DNA of 64,000 bases from assembly GCA_025558075.1 (NCBI GenBank), contig JAHLKF010000010.1, positions 310,001 through 374,000 on the forward strand, given 5' to 3'. The notes under the pieces were generated by a model. It saw only the letters and a list, made by a program, of their open reading frames with translations, ran no database searches and was not told where the DNA came from. Positions 22,601 to 33,850 of this stretch are shown here, one piece after another (positions within the stretch are counted from its first letter, which is position 1; each line of letters starts with the position of its first letter). The position numbers were made by a program, and so were the translations under genes. Origin of the DNA: Gaertneriomyces semiglobifer. Lineage: Eukaryota > Chytridiomycota > Chytridiomycetes > Spizellomycetales > Spizellomycetaceae.

Positions 22601-25600
22601 GATGTCGCTGGTCTGTAACGTTTCGTCAGTGGGTCGGAAAATGAATTTTATCGTCACCGTTTGGCCGACTTTCAGCGTGCCCCGATGCGGCGACACAATC
22701 AGTGACGAATTAGGGTTAATGATGCGGTAGTTGAAGTCTTTGTGCCCGACGTTGGTGAATGTGCGCGTAAGCGTCTCAGACTCGCCGAGGGGTTGGCGAT
22801 GGAAATTGAGCATACGTGTATCGTCACATAGTATGTAGACCGCTTTCGGAGTAGCAGTAAGTGGGATCTCGTGAATAGGTGTATTAGGAACGTTGGGTTT
22901 GATGAGGAGTGTGGCTAGTACCGTGTCCTCTGTACCGAGGTTCACTTCCACGTTCAGCGTGAACTCGCCATAGCTGGGCAGGATGGCTGTCGCGGGCTCT
23001 ACCTTTAGGTATGGTTTTGTGGTTGGAAGAGATTGCGAACTAAGTTGCACGTTCGTAATCAAATGGAAAAACATTTGTCGCCGCTTGAATTGGGCAGAAA
23101 AGTGTGCTGGGATACTCTTCTTCACTGTCGTTTGGCTGGCGGTCCCAACGAGTGACGTGCGTGACATGGTCGCCGCATTGCCGGTCCCCATACTCGTCGC
23201 CGTAGTTGGCACACTCTCGTTCTGTGCAAGGGCGACTCGTGAAACGCTTTCTCCACCTCCACCCATACCTCCCTGTCGCTGGTTCGCCAATAGGCCACGT
23301 AACTTGCCCAAGGTCGATCCCCATGCTTTACTCAGCGGGTCGTTCTCCTCCTCTTCCACCGCTTCTGCCTTCCGTATCATCATTTGTATTAGTTTCCATC
23401 GATCCTTTGCTGTCAAACTCGCTTCCTCCCCGGTGCCAGTGATCCCTCGCTCCTTCAAAAACTGTTGCCGAGCCCATCCGGACCGCGGATCAAACGCCGA
23501 ATAGTTCTCTACCAGTCTCGCATACGAGCCAGGTGCCTCACCCGTGTTGTGGCCCACTACCAACCACTCTGCAGTGACTCCAGAAGGAATCGATCCGCTG
23601 TTGATGATCGTGATTTTGCGCGTATATGTGTGATTCGTCGCTATATCCCCCATATTTAAATCCCCTCTATGTGAGATCTGGATTGTACCGCCTTTTCCAC
23701 GTGTAGGAACCAAGAACGTGCCTCCTTCCGACCGGATCTCAATATTTCCAGCAGACAATGTGGGCGCGCGTGCTATAAACCTTGCGACAACTTCGACACC
23801 CATTCCCGGCGCCAGCACAGTGCGCAACGTGGATAACCAGTTCCAAACCGTCCGCTGCTTGCTCGTTGAACTAGTTGTAGGCGTCTGTCTCTTTCCCCGC
23901 GTCGCAGGGTCATACTCGACTGGCTCGCCGATCAAAGAAATCGCAAACTCGTCATTATCCACATCAGCTTGCAGGGAAATCTCCACCATCCCGGTATTGA
24001 ATAGCCAGAACCGTTTCTCCGCTGAAGAATTGAACGGTACCATCCCGAAATCGAGACCGCCGCCTTGATTCTCCTTATCTTCCGCATAGACAATGTCGAG
24101 TTTTCCACTGCCTCCTCTCGCAATAAGTTGCACGCGCAACGGAGCTTGCTCCCACAAGATCTTCATCGCTGTGATGATTTTCGTTTCCGAACTCGGCCGA
24201 AAGACGACTCGGAGGGGTTTGGATGCGCCCGGAAGGATGTAGCCTCTCAATGGCTGCACTTCAAACTCCCGTATCCCCATCGGTTGGATGAGGAAGTCTA
24301 CCCCGAATGGGCCGTCGTTCTTTAGTTGCAGGGCGTGAACGTGCTCTGAGTGGATAGGGTGGACCCCTAAATCTAGGGTTCGTACTTCTCCTGGAACCCC
24401 TAATAGCTCGTGTGCGGGGCCGTAGAGTGTCAGACGAGGAGAGGCACCACGGGCGCAAACGTCAATATCCTCGTGTTGATCGCTGAAGACAACCCGTAGA
24501 CGGACTTCCACAGGCGTCTCGATTTTGGGATTGTATTCGATTTGGAGATCAATTTTCTGATGAGGAGGACAGTAACCGTCGGCGTTGAGCAGATGGAAAC
24601 CCAGTGAGCGTAACAGAGCGACCCAACGAGGTTCGGCAGGTTCGACAGTGGTTGTTGGCTCTGCCAGTGCCTCCTTTTTTGGCTGCTGTTGTTGCTCCAG
24701 TGGATCTAGTTCTGTTACGGACGCGCGCGCAGCGGCACCCTTTTTCTCATCATCTTTAAACTCCTCTGCATAAACGTCCCAATCTCCATCCACCGGTTCC
24801 GGTCGTAAATGGTAAATTACTCCCAAATTCCCATTATTCTTGATCGTCAACGGTTTGCGGAACACCCTGTTCAATCGACACACCCCAAAGTCAATCAACT
24901 TCAACGGGTTATCCACTTGTAACACCGCTCGGCCACCCGTTCCTTTGATCACACTTGTGATATTGCGGAACTCGTAATTCAAGGTGAGGTGACATTCGTA
25001 CTCGGCCAGTGCGTCAGGTATGAAGGTGATGGTCGCCTCCACGCAGTCTCCGACAGCCAGTGAGCCGGACGTAGGTTGCACGTGGATGATCCCTTGCTTT
25101 GGTGTGGACACTTTTGTTCCGCTCTCAAAATGACCCGGGATATCGCTCAGTGTCCTGGTCATGTTCTCCAATTGTATCTCGTACGTCAAACGAATATTCC
25201 CTTCATTCTTCATCATAAAAGTCTTCTTATATATCCCATTTACGGCACAGACACCGAAATCTAAGGAGGAAAAAATATCCTCTGGAGTGAACACCAGCTT
25301 AGGCACTCCCACATGCCCTTTGAGGCTCAACATGAAATGGTCACCGCGACTATCTGACGACCGCAAATACGCTTTAACATTCAAACTCTCAACCACCTGC
25401 GGCGTGTAAACGATATTGATGTCCTTGGTACAGTGCGGCGGAATTACCAATTCCTCTCTATCCCCGTCCAACTTGATACCTGCATGGTGGCAACTAAACA
25501 CGATATGCGCGTCCGCTGCACCCTTGTTCTGCACACGCACGGGTTGAAGGTTTGCAGTCATGAAGAGCGCCGTGCCGAAATCGACCGTACGTGTGAGCAC

Positions 25601-28600
25601 AACAAGTTCGGGATAACTTCCCACTCCGCTCAGCGGCACGGATATTGCGTTCAACGTGTGACCCACCGCGCTCTGCGGCACAATACGTAGCACTGATTCG
25701 TATTTCCCGACGGATTTGGGAGCGAACTTCACAGTAATGTCCATTAGCCCATCGCCTTCTAACAATCCTTGCTCTGGGTCCGCTGAGAATTGCGGGTTGC
25801 TACATTCCACAAAGTATTTGACGGCAAGGATTCCCTTGTTGGTCATCTTTATTTTGAATGCTTTTTGGGTTCCCACGCGCAGGACGCCAAATGCAAGGCT
25901 GGAACAGTCAATGGCTAGACGGCTGGAGGCGCCTACCCCATGAATTATGATTGGCGCGTTGGCAAAATCGGCGGTCTGCAGGTTAAAGTAGCTGAAAACT
26001 TCATATTGGGCGAGGCTGGGAGTAAAGGCGATGTCGACCACTTGTGTGCATCCAGGTAAGAGTTTGCCGGATGTGGGGAAAAAGGAAATGGGTGGTGGAA
26101 TGGCGCTTTCGTTGGTGGGAACGTACGGTGGATCGAACTTTTTGATGGGTACGTATTTCGTGCTGGAGTTGACGAGAGTCCATGGGAGTGCCTCTGATCC
26201 TGTGTTTGTAAACCTGATCTCCGCTTTCTGAGATTTCATATGGAAATTTCAGTCGCGGCACATAAGGGTAGTGAATACGTTCAAACTGAATTACTTACGT
26301 GGCGCAGATGAACGGCCCGCACACCAAACTCAATTTTTTTTTCCCAAAGTTGCAACGGCGGTTGCACGTTCCCATGTACCCAGAACATATAATGTTCTTC
26401 CTCCCCATTAGCACGCTCGAGCTCAACTTTCAGCGTCGCTGCCTTGTGACCCTAAAGTAAATTCCTTGTCAGTCAGACTTGGCACAAAAGAACAAACGGA
26501 CATCCTCTCCACCTTTGCAAATCCTGCGACACTGAGCTGTACCCCGCAAGTTTGGTACGGAGGTAGCCGAAACGGAAACCATTTGGAAGTCGCTGAAGCT
26601 GCCGCAAAACCATGGGAAATCGATTTATACCTTCTCCGCCGTGGCGCAGCGGTCATCGACATGCCAGACTTCCTATCAAAGCTCGCATTCCCACTACCAG
26701 ACGTTCCCTCTCGAGCACGAAAGTCGCTTTCGTCCCAGTCAATCTCAACGTCATCGAGAGATTCGGAGCCAAAACCTGTCCAGTTTTCCCGGGTGATCAG
26801 CGAGTTGTTTTCTCCTACAGCTTCCTCCAGAAACTTCCACGAAAGAACGTTTTCGTCATTGACGACAATATTCTTCACGATGAAGTCAAATGTTCCCATG
26901 TTGCTTAATACCAATGTCCTGCCCTTTGGATGTCCTAATTCCACAAAACCGAAATCAATCGTGTGTTGAGGTGCGGGTGTCAAGCTCGCAATGTCTTTGT
27001 CGCTAGCACTTCCCGTGGTGTTGAGCTCGATTCTCCGCGGAACCGCAAGGTTTGCAACGAAAATAGAAAGGCCGCCCGTTGCCAGCACAGGCAGCACCTT
27101 GGTTGTCCCATTGAAAAACAGTGTAATTAGGTTGCTATAAGCTTTGCTCGACGCTGGCGCAAACAATATTGGTACGCCAATTCTGCTCTGCCGCCCTACC
27201 CGGCCAAGTATGTCCATAACTCGAAAAGGATGAGGAACGATTACCGAATAGGCTGTGTCGAGAGGTTGACTGTTGACCACCGTCATTGCTCTGGAGGTTT
27301 CCACACCAATCATTACATCTCCGTGGTCAAGGTACTCTTGATCAGCTGTTAGATCCGCCGTTCCCACCGAACAACGGAAAAGCATTTGTCCAAGGCTGCG
27401 TTTCACCCTTCCTTTAACATGATCAGAGTTGACGATATGCGTTACTGGGTCAACGTATTCCATAAAGAATTTGGCACCGTATTCTCCCGAACTGGTAGCC
27501 TGAAACGTTATGTCCAAAGTATAAAACTCAAATGGTTTAAGGCTAATTCTCGGAACGGATAGCGAGAAGGGACACCATTCAGTTGCGGTGGCGCCTGTAG
27601 GAACAATCATCGGAAGCCCGTCTGATTGAAGGCCAATGCCTTGCTGTCCTATGGATATCATGCGACCTTCCCACACAACCTCAAAAGGAGCTCGGTTTCG
27701 TAAAAAGAACTTTTTGGTGTGTTTTTCCATGACTTTCGAAGGCGGATATTTAATTGTGTCGCATCCCTCACGACATTCAATCGAGACAAGGTTCCCCAAG
27801 AGCCCGTGAAGCGCTGCAGTGACCATTCCTGGGTTGGTGGGTTCTTCGTCAAATACGGTTATTGCGCCAATGATAACAAAGTTTCTCGTTTCGACGGTGG
27901 CCATCTCATCAAAGTAGTCGGTGTCGAGACGAACGCTTATCTCTATGCTCGCGAGGCCATCGAGCTCTCCGTCTAATGGTATATCCGTGTAAAAGTGCTC
28001 TGACAAAGCAATATGGTATCGTTGCGTTGTGCTGGTAGTGTTTGTAAGCGTTACGAACTCACACACGTCTTGTTGACGAGTGCTCAAAAATGCGCCGAAG
28101 ACTGTTTGTAATGGCGGATCGAGTTCAAAAATTTCGGACGTTTTCTCCAGAGGTTGAGTACTTTGACTTTGTCGTTCTGGGCTTTTCTTTGTCACCAATC
28201 CCGTCGGCGGCTCGTTCGATGGACCCGAAATAAATCTTCGCAACAGTTCCGTTGGCTTCTCACGCTGCAAATAAAGTCCATTCACAGCAACCGCGTTAAG
28301 CTGTAGAGCTGCCACAGGCCACTTCCGAGGCTTCACCATTTGTATCGTCAGTGGTGTACGGAACGAACCCCATGCGCTGCTGAGAAACACAATCTCGATA
28401 ATGGCAGTAAGCCTGCTTCCCAACGTCAGCATGATCCCAGTTGAGTCCGGCCCTTCGTACACCTTTGCTTCGCTTATCGCGGTGCTACCCGCGACTCGAC
28501 GATTCGCCGTCTCTGCGTCCAACAATCGTATAGAAAATGGAGACCCAGATGGTACCGTTACGAGGCACTGGACCACGTTGTCGGTTAGATTCACCATTGG

Positions 28601-31154
28601 TATACGTGCGGTGCTTGGGTACATGGTAAACGCCGTGGAGAACACCACATTTTCCATAACCGGAACCCAGATGGCAGGTCCAGAAAACGCAAGTGCCTCT
28701 AAAGTAACCGGATTGGAATGTGGCGCTCCAACTGTAAGAAATTCCTCCCGCGGGCCTGTGATCGTCGAAAGAAACTCAATGGGAATCCTTCTTTTTTCCC
28801 CAGCATCAAGAATCACAGGCTTGTTGCGGTTCACGATAATTTCATTGGTACTGCACTCAAAGCTTACTGGCAGCGGTATATTGCTCCGGTTCGTCAACAT
28901 GATTCGCTTGACGGCGGAATTGAAAAAGATATCCGTGGGCCCAAAATCCAGCTTAGAGTCCACGAGATGGAGAGCCTCGCCACATACACCTTTTAAATCG
29001 ATACGCGTGATTTCGCCACCGAAAGCAACCAGAATTAGCTCATCCATAGCTTCACCGACAACGGTGGCAGCAAACTTTATCTGGAAGTTCTTCTTTTCTT
29101 TTGGCGTTAATACCGTTTGGGTTGGTGTTATTTGAAACTGGGCACTTGTTGTGCTTGGGAGGACAAGCATCACGATTGGACAGTCTACTGGCAGAAGGTT
29201 GATGACCGTAAATAACATAATTCGTCCATCGCCAGGTGGGCACATTCCGAACTGTAGCTCTTGCGGGTACGCTTTGATTGCTGGCGTATTGTATCCTCGT
29301 ATTGTTATCCTGTAGAAGTTCGATCCGCGATGAATTAGGCGTCCACAGACCATGGGAAAGCCAACGTGCTCACCTCTCCATAGGCCACCCGTCAGGTGAC
29401 CTCACGCGAATGAATCCCGTAATCTCCGGGCTTTTTCGTACAACCTCTGGGCATGGAGTAAATCGTACGGTAATGGTAATTGATTCGCCTTTTGGAATTA
29501 GGCCAAAAGTCGGGAACGCTTGAAAGTACTTGGGTGGTCCCACTTGAAGACGGAATTGCATATCTTGGGCGACAGACTTATTCTGTAAGAAAATTTCTTT
29601 TTGAAAAGGATGCCTGTTTATCAGCAAAACAGGCGGGTTCATGTTGAAAGTTAGAAAGGAGGGATCTGGAATATCAGACACCTCCATATCCGCACTGTCA
29701 AGCTCCAGCACTTCATGTGTATCGCTAGCTTGGGAAAAGACATGTTAAGATACTCTGGAGGTTTATGCAGTATAACATGAAGAGAAAAACCCACTTTGCT
29801 GGTCTTCTTCAGCGACGCCCCTTGGAGACTCTTTTCCAAATAAATGGCTTGTAAGTAGTGCTGGCAGTTTCTTATACGGTGATCTCGATGCTTTCCCAAG
29901 CGCTTTGCGCCTTCCCTCAGCGTCAGGCAAGGTGGTTTGATTATCCCCGTCTGACTGCATAGTACCTGCCATCAACCACTGCCACCGTCGATTCGCGTAC
30001 CCATCAGCCATACGGTTCATCTGATCTGGATTCGGGGTGATATTGATGAGTTGAAGATCGGTAGGTTTTGGATACCATGCCGCCCAGAAGAGGGAGAGTT
30101 CCTTCAAAACTAGGGGATGCAATCGTATGGTTGAACTTTCGCCAGCTCCTATTGTACCAGGTGTAGCCTGTCTCTCGTGGTTATCGGACGGTGTAAAGGA
30201 TGTAATGGAGAGCTCATGCAACATTGGACGGAACCGCGTTTCTATCCGCAAGCGACTCCGGTTGGTCGACGGTAGATGTGCATGTAACATGTGGATCGCT
30301 GCGGCTTGCAGAAATGGATGGGCTTGTGGTCGTAGGAGGAGGCAGAGGAGAGTATCTACGTAGTTCATAAACGGTACGGAGAGACCTTCTGGCGAACTTA
30401 AGAAATATCCAAGTGCATGCAGAACGTATACACGGCTGCGTAAAAGTTGGGGTGGGGTGTAATGGGACGCGTCAAAGACAGTTGGATCCAGTTCCACGGA
30501 TGACTCCAAGTCCGGTGGGAAGACGTTCAACAATTGGTCACATACCACATGTAGCGCCAATTTTCGAACTGAGGGTGGAAACCCTTCGAGTGACATATAT
30601 GACATGCATTCTCCGAGTAAGCATGCGGCGATGCTTCGATTTATCCAGCTCTGGCAATCGAAGTCTCAGTGAGCGGCTGAACGGCGCCCGCAAAGAAGCA
30701 ATAGCCTACCTCATCACCAGCAGTAATATCAATAAGCATCAACGCCAACTTGTTACGCAGGTCGTTGGACACCAGAGTTCGCTGAATGGACTTTGCTGCC
30801 ATCGTCGCCGCGTTGAGTGCAAGACACCGAATGGTCGGCTCCTGTGCTTTCAGAGCACTTAATATGCCCTGCCATGCTGCCTCGTAATGCGAACATTCAC
30901 TGAAGCTCTACAATCTCGAAAGCATGTTAGGATACACCTTCGATGCTAGAGTTTGACAGCCTCCTGACAAGGATACTCACAAAATCAGAAGACAAAATCT
31001 GTCCCGCCGACCGCAAACGGTCACACACATCCGTTATGTTACTGCCAGTCCGCATTTCATATGAGAACGCCCATGTTATATCATGCAAATACGCCAGCGA
31101 TGTCAGGCCGAATGGCGAAAACTGCGATTCTTCCCAGGCGCGTTCGGACACTGT
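19635..31154 (-). CDS. giant HEAT plus ASH-repeat (HYDIN-like) flagellar protein, 5' end unclear
   Basis: Nine exons: 31154..30981, 30907..30710, 30650..29795, 29728..29374, 29309..26513, 26451..26299, 26227..20737, 20650..19956, 19886..19635; about 3,650 residues, in frame. The first 400 or so residues are helical and HEAT/ARM-like (for example PTIRCLALNAATMAAKSIQR, SVRKLALHVVCDQLL). Most of the rest is a long series of ASH (ASPM-SPD2-Hydin) immunoglobulin-like domains, marked by repeats such as LDFGVCAIGHTYKETFTLVN, LEFSECLIGNSYEQKL, RFDFGHCMIG and closing phrases like VSFKPASLGRYAHTLSV. The C-terminal 300 residues are charged and partly coiled. ASH giants such as HYDIN and several CFAP proteins build the central apparatus of motile cilia; I cannot say which one this is. 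No in-frame ATG precedes 31154. A start at Met 31055, or exons lost upstream, are possible. Confidence 0.85.
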
Positions 31155-31187
31155 CTGCGCGCGTAAGCGGACTTTGCTGACTCATCG

Positions 31188-32937
31188 GTGCAGCTCTGCG
31201 ACGCGTGGGAATCCACTCCGGCGGCTACCGGCACAGTGTCGCTTCCCAACCCAAGCAGAGTGGAAGAAGCTACGAGATGTAAAAGGAAAGGATCAAGTTA
31301 CATCGTCACGACGGACAGCCCGCTAGAAAAAAGGCCAAAGGTGTCTTGTTCGAATCATCGAAGGAGATGCCTCCGGGCTACGTCCTCCGCCCGTACGCCA
31401 TGCGCTTTTATCCTTCTCGAGAACAGTGAGCCATCCTCAAGAGCTGGTTCTCCGCGGTCCGCCATACGTACAACTGGGCGCTGGGAGTTCTCAAAAACCA
31501 TTACCGACGGAGGTTGCGATTGATATCTCCTTCAAATCGCATGGCGTTGAAGACACAATTCGTCACATGCAAAACTAGCCGTGTGCCCAAGAAACTGCGG
31601 TGACTGAAGGACGTTCCCTACTCTGTACGTGAGGAAGCAACGAAGGAACTCTCGATGGCCTACACTGCCGCCTTTCGAAGATTGGCCGATGGTTTCACAG
31701 ACGAAGGATACCAGACCTTCAGCTATCACCATCCCCTACACAAAACTTCAGCAAACGGGCTGGCCAGCGATGGAATATCTATACGCCGAGTCTTCCAGAT
31801 GGTGGACGACTGCATTTCCACAAAAGGGACATGCGGCGAATCATTGAGAAACATCCTAACGGTCCTTTGAGAGCTGTGAAGATCACCATGACCAAAACCG
31901 GACGCTTCTTCATGCACGCACCTTTTTACATAGAGAAAATGTAAGTTAGCCCTAAAGCCGAGGGTCACCTCGCCGCGCTCGATCCTGGCAGCAATCCTAC
32001 ATATACATGACCTACTATTCTCCGACGGCTATGGTAGCAGGCTCGTTTGGTACGAGTATCGATCTTCAGAAAAGCTTGGGGTCACGTCAACACAGATTGG
32101 ACAGATTGAATAGCCTTCTCGATAAGAACGGAGCAAGTACCGACGCGCCTTACCTTCCACCCTCCGTTCGCAACCGTCTTTCCTTGCGCCGGTGTGGTAT
32201 AATGAACCTCCCAGGCCTTAAGATGTCTCAAGATCCACAGATTTCGGACACGGTGGGCTTAGGTGATGACCCGTGGTGTGGGCGGTCGCCCACTCGACAA
32301 AGCATTGGCAAATGGATCAGCGCATGGTTACTGACGTGCTTGGACAGAAAATCAACATTGGAGAATAGAATTTTAGTGTAGAATCGCATATAAAAAGTGG
32401 TAGATCGTGACGGGGACTTGTCCTGTTTTCCTCTCAAGTACAAATATATCTAGAAGTTGGTGTTAACATCGCATCCTGTGTTGGAATAACTCGTCTCACC
32501 GACTGAAGATCTAAGTCCCGGCGCACTTACAACGTTTCCATTGTAACTGCTTGTGATAAAACCATAGCAACCACCCCAAACTACATATCTCATTAGCCCA
32601 GCCTCTCCGCTAGCTATTTATCCGTTTATATTGCTATTTCACCATCAGTTTAAATTTACATGCAACTGTGGGTGATTGATTGTGGGAGGTCAAACGTGCA
32701 AAGGAGATATGCTTACATGGGACATGGACCCTTCAGGGCTGCGCTGCAAGGGAAAACGGAGCTCATCGAGGGGTTGAATTGAATGCTGAGGCGTGCACTA
32801 CACAGACCTGTGGGTTTTGTGGTGAAAGACGAGCAATGGGAGGAGACAAGAAGTACAAATGCAGACTCTGTGGATATGAGGTACACCGGGATGTAAACGG
32901 GGCGAGGAACGGCGGCTGGACGATCAGACTATATATA
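31188..32937 (+). pseudogene. degenerate Fanzor (eukaryotic TnpB-like RNA-guided nuclease)
   Basis: Pieces of one nuclease are spread over shifting frames. N-terminal part: YVLRPYAMRFYPSREQ, stop TGA, then AILKSWFSAVRHTYNWALGV; then VPKKLR, stop TGA, LKDVPYSVREEATKEL. After a frameshift near 31760: SLPDGGRLHFHKRDMRRII and KTGRFFMHAPFYIEK, a TAA stop, then ALDPGSNPTY, the RuvC-I region with its catalytic Asp. After another shift: MTYYSPTAMVAGSFGTSID and HRLDRLNSLLDKNG. The middle is eroded. At 32790-32920 the zinc ribbon and RuvC-III survive: ACTTQTCGFCG, YKCRLCGYEVHRDVNGARN. This order is the TnpB/Fanzor architecture. At least three in-frame stops and several shifts mean it cannot encode a working protein. 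No terminal repeats or guide RNA were identified. It lies 34 bp from the 5' boundary of the giant ASH gene. Confidence 0.88.
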
Positions 32938-33114
32938 TAAGGATTGATGAAGTCCGTTAGATCTCATGCTTCTCATTGTACCCATGTCCGCGATCAGTAT
33001 GATCAGCGATAACTATATCGAAGCTTTTCAATACATCGTTTTTGTTCCTACTGCGACCATACAGCCGCACGCAGACCCGGGGTTACTGAATTTGAAAGGA
33101 CGAAAGACATCAGA

Positions 33115-33792
33115 ATGCAGTGCTTGATACTACCAGACCTACCTCCAAGTGTAGTGTGGAAGGATGTGAGTCTGGATGATGAAGCGAAGACAGCATTTCC
33201 ACCCGACAAACCAAACCCGCTCGCCGACACAACCTTCCAAGAAAAATGGTTGGAGGAGCTTCGTGGGCGGTACAAGTGCGACCATACGGTTGGGGGCTAT
33301 CTAGAAGACCGGTCCTATCTTTGGCGCGGCTTCGAGGAAAGTGGGTACATGATTCACCTTGGAATCGACTTGAACAATCTGCCAGCTGGCTCTCCCGTTG
33401 CAATTCCGCGGAAGGGCAAGGTGGTTCATGTCTTCCATTGCACGAAGAAGTGGAATGGGTGGGGTGGGCGTGTTATTGTTCAGCTTGACCAACCCCACGG
33501 GACGGGAACGCACTTGCTGTACGGTCACCTGGACCCTGGCACATTACCGAAAATCGGGCAAACTTTGGAGGCCGGGGAGATCGTTGGTAAACTTGGCAAT
33601 GGCACCAACAATGGCGGATGGTTTGAACATTTGCACGTGCAGCTCAATACTTCCGAGTTCATGAGAAAGTACGCTTACAATCTGGAAGCACTGGATGGAT
33701 ATGCGTTGTCCCCACAAGAAGCGGCCATCGCATCGGCAGATTGGGTTGTGGATCCGACAGAGCTGGTGTTTGAGACAAAGGAGGCGGCTTAG
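33115..33792 (+). CDS. M23/LytM-type metallopeptidase domain protein
   Basis: Intronless, 225 residues from ATG 33115. The core shows the M23 zinc-peptidase pattern: H81-LGI-D85 in YMIHLGIDL, then PVAIPRKGKVVHVF, GGRVIVQLD, LLYGHLDPG with H138, LEAGEIVGKLGNGTNNGGW and EHLHVQL with H172 and H174. These are the residues that bind zinc and act in catalysis in lysostaphin/LytM enzymes, which cut peptidoglycan cross-bridges in bacteria. The GTxxNGGWxxHLHxQL end resembles the M23-like domain of bacterial proteins that also occurs fused to aminotransferases. There is no signal peptide, so action on cell walls is not implied and the substrate is unknown. The lack of introns among intron-rich neighbours, and the bacterial family, suggest horizontal acquisition. 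The stop codon lies 58 bp from that of TRMU, convergent. Confidence 0.85.
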   Translation: MQCLILPDLPPSVVWKDVSLDDEAKTAFPPDKPNPLADTTFQEKWLEELRGRYKCDHTVGGYLEDRSYLWRGFEESGYMIHLGIDLNNLPAGSPVAIPRKGKVVHVFHCTKKWNGWGGRVIVQLDQPHGTGTHLLYGHLDPGTLPKIGQTLEAGEIVGKLGNGTNNGGWFEHLHVQLNTSEFMRKYAYNLEALDGYALSPQEAAIASADWVVDPTELVFETKEAA

Positions 33793-33850
33793 CAGAGGAC
33801 ATACTTTGTAATTGGCTTCACTGTGTACATTTTTCCCCATCTGCGTATTA

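Noticed and set aside
20642..29353. Separate genes starting at apparent Met codons 20642, 26239 and 29353
   Set aside because: Each sits at a splice acceptor region; joining across GT..AG introns keeps one frame through all nine exons of the ASH gene, and the ASH repeats continue across the joins.
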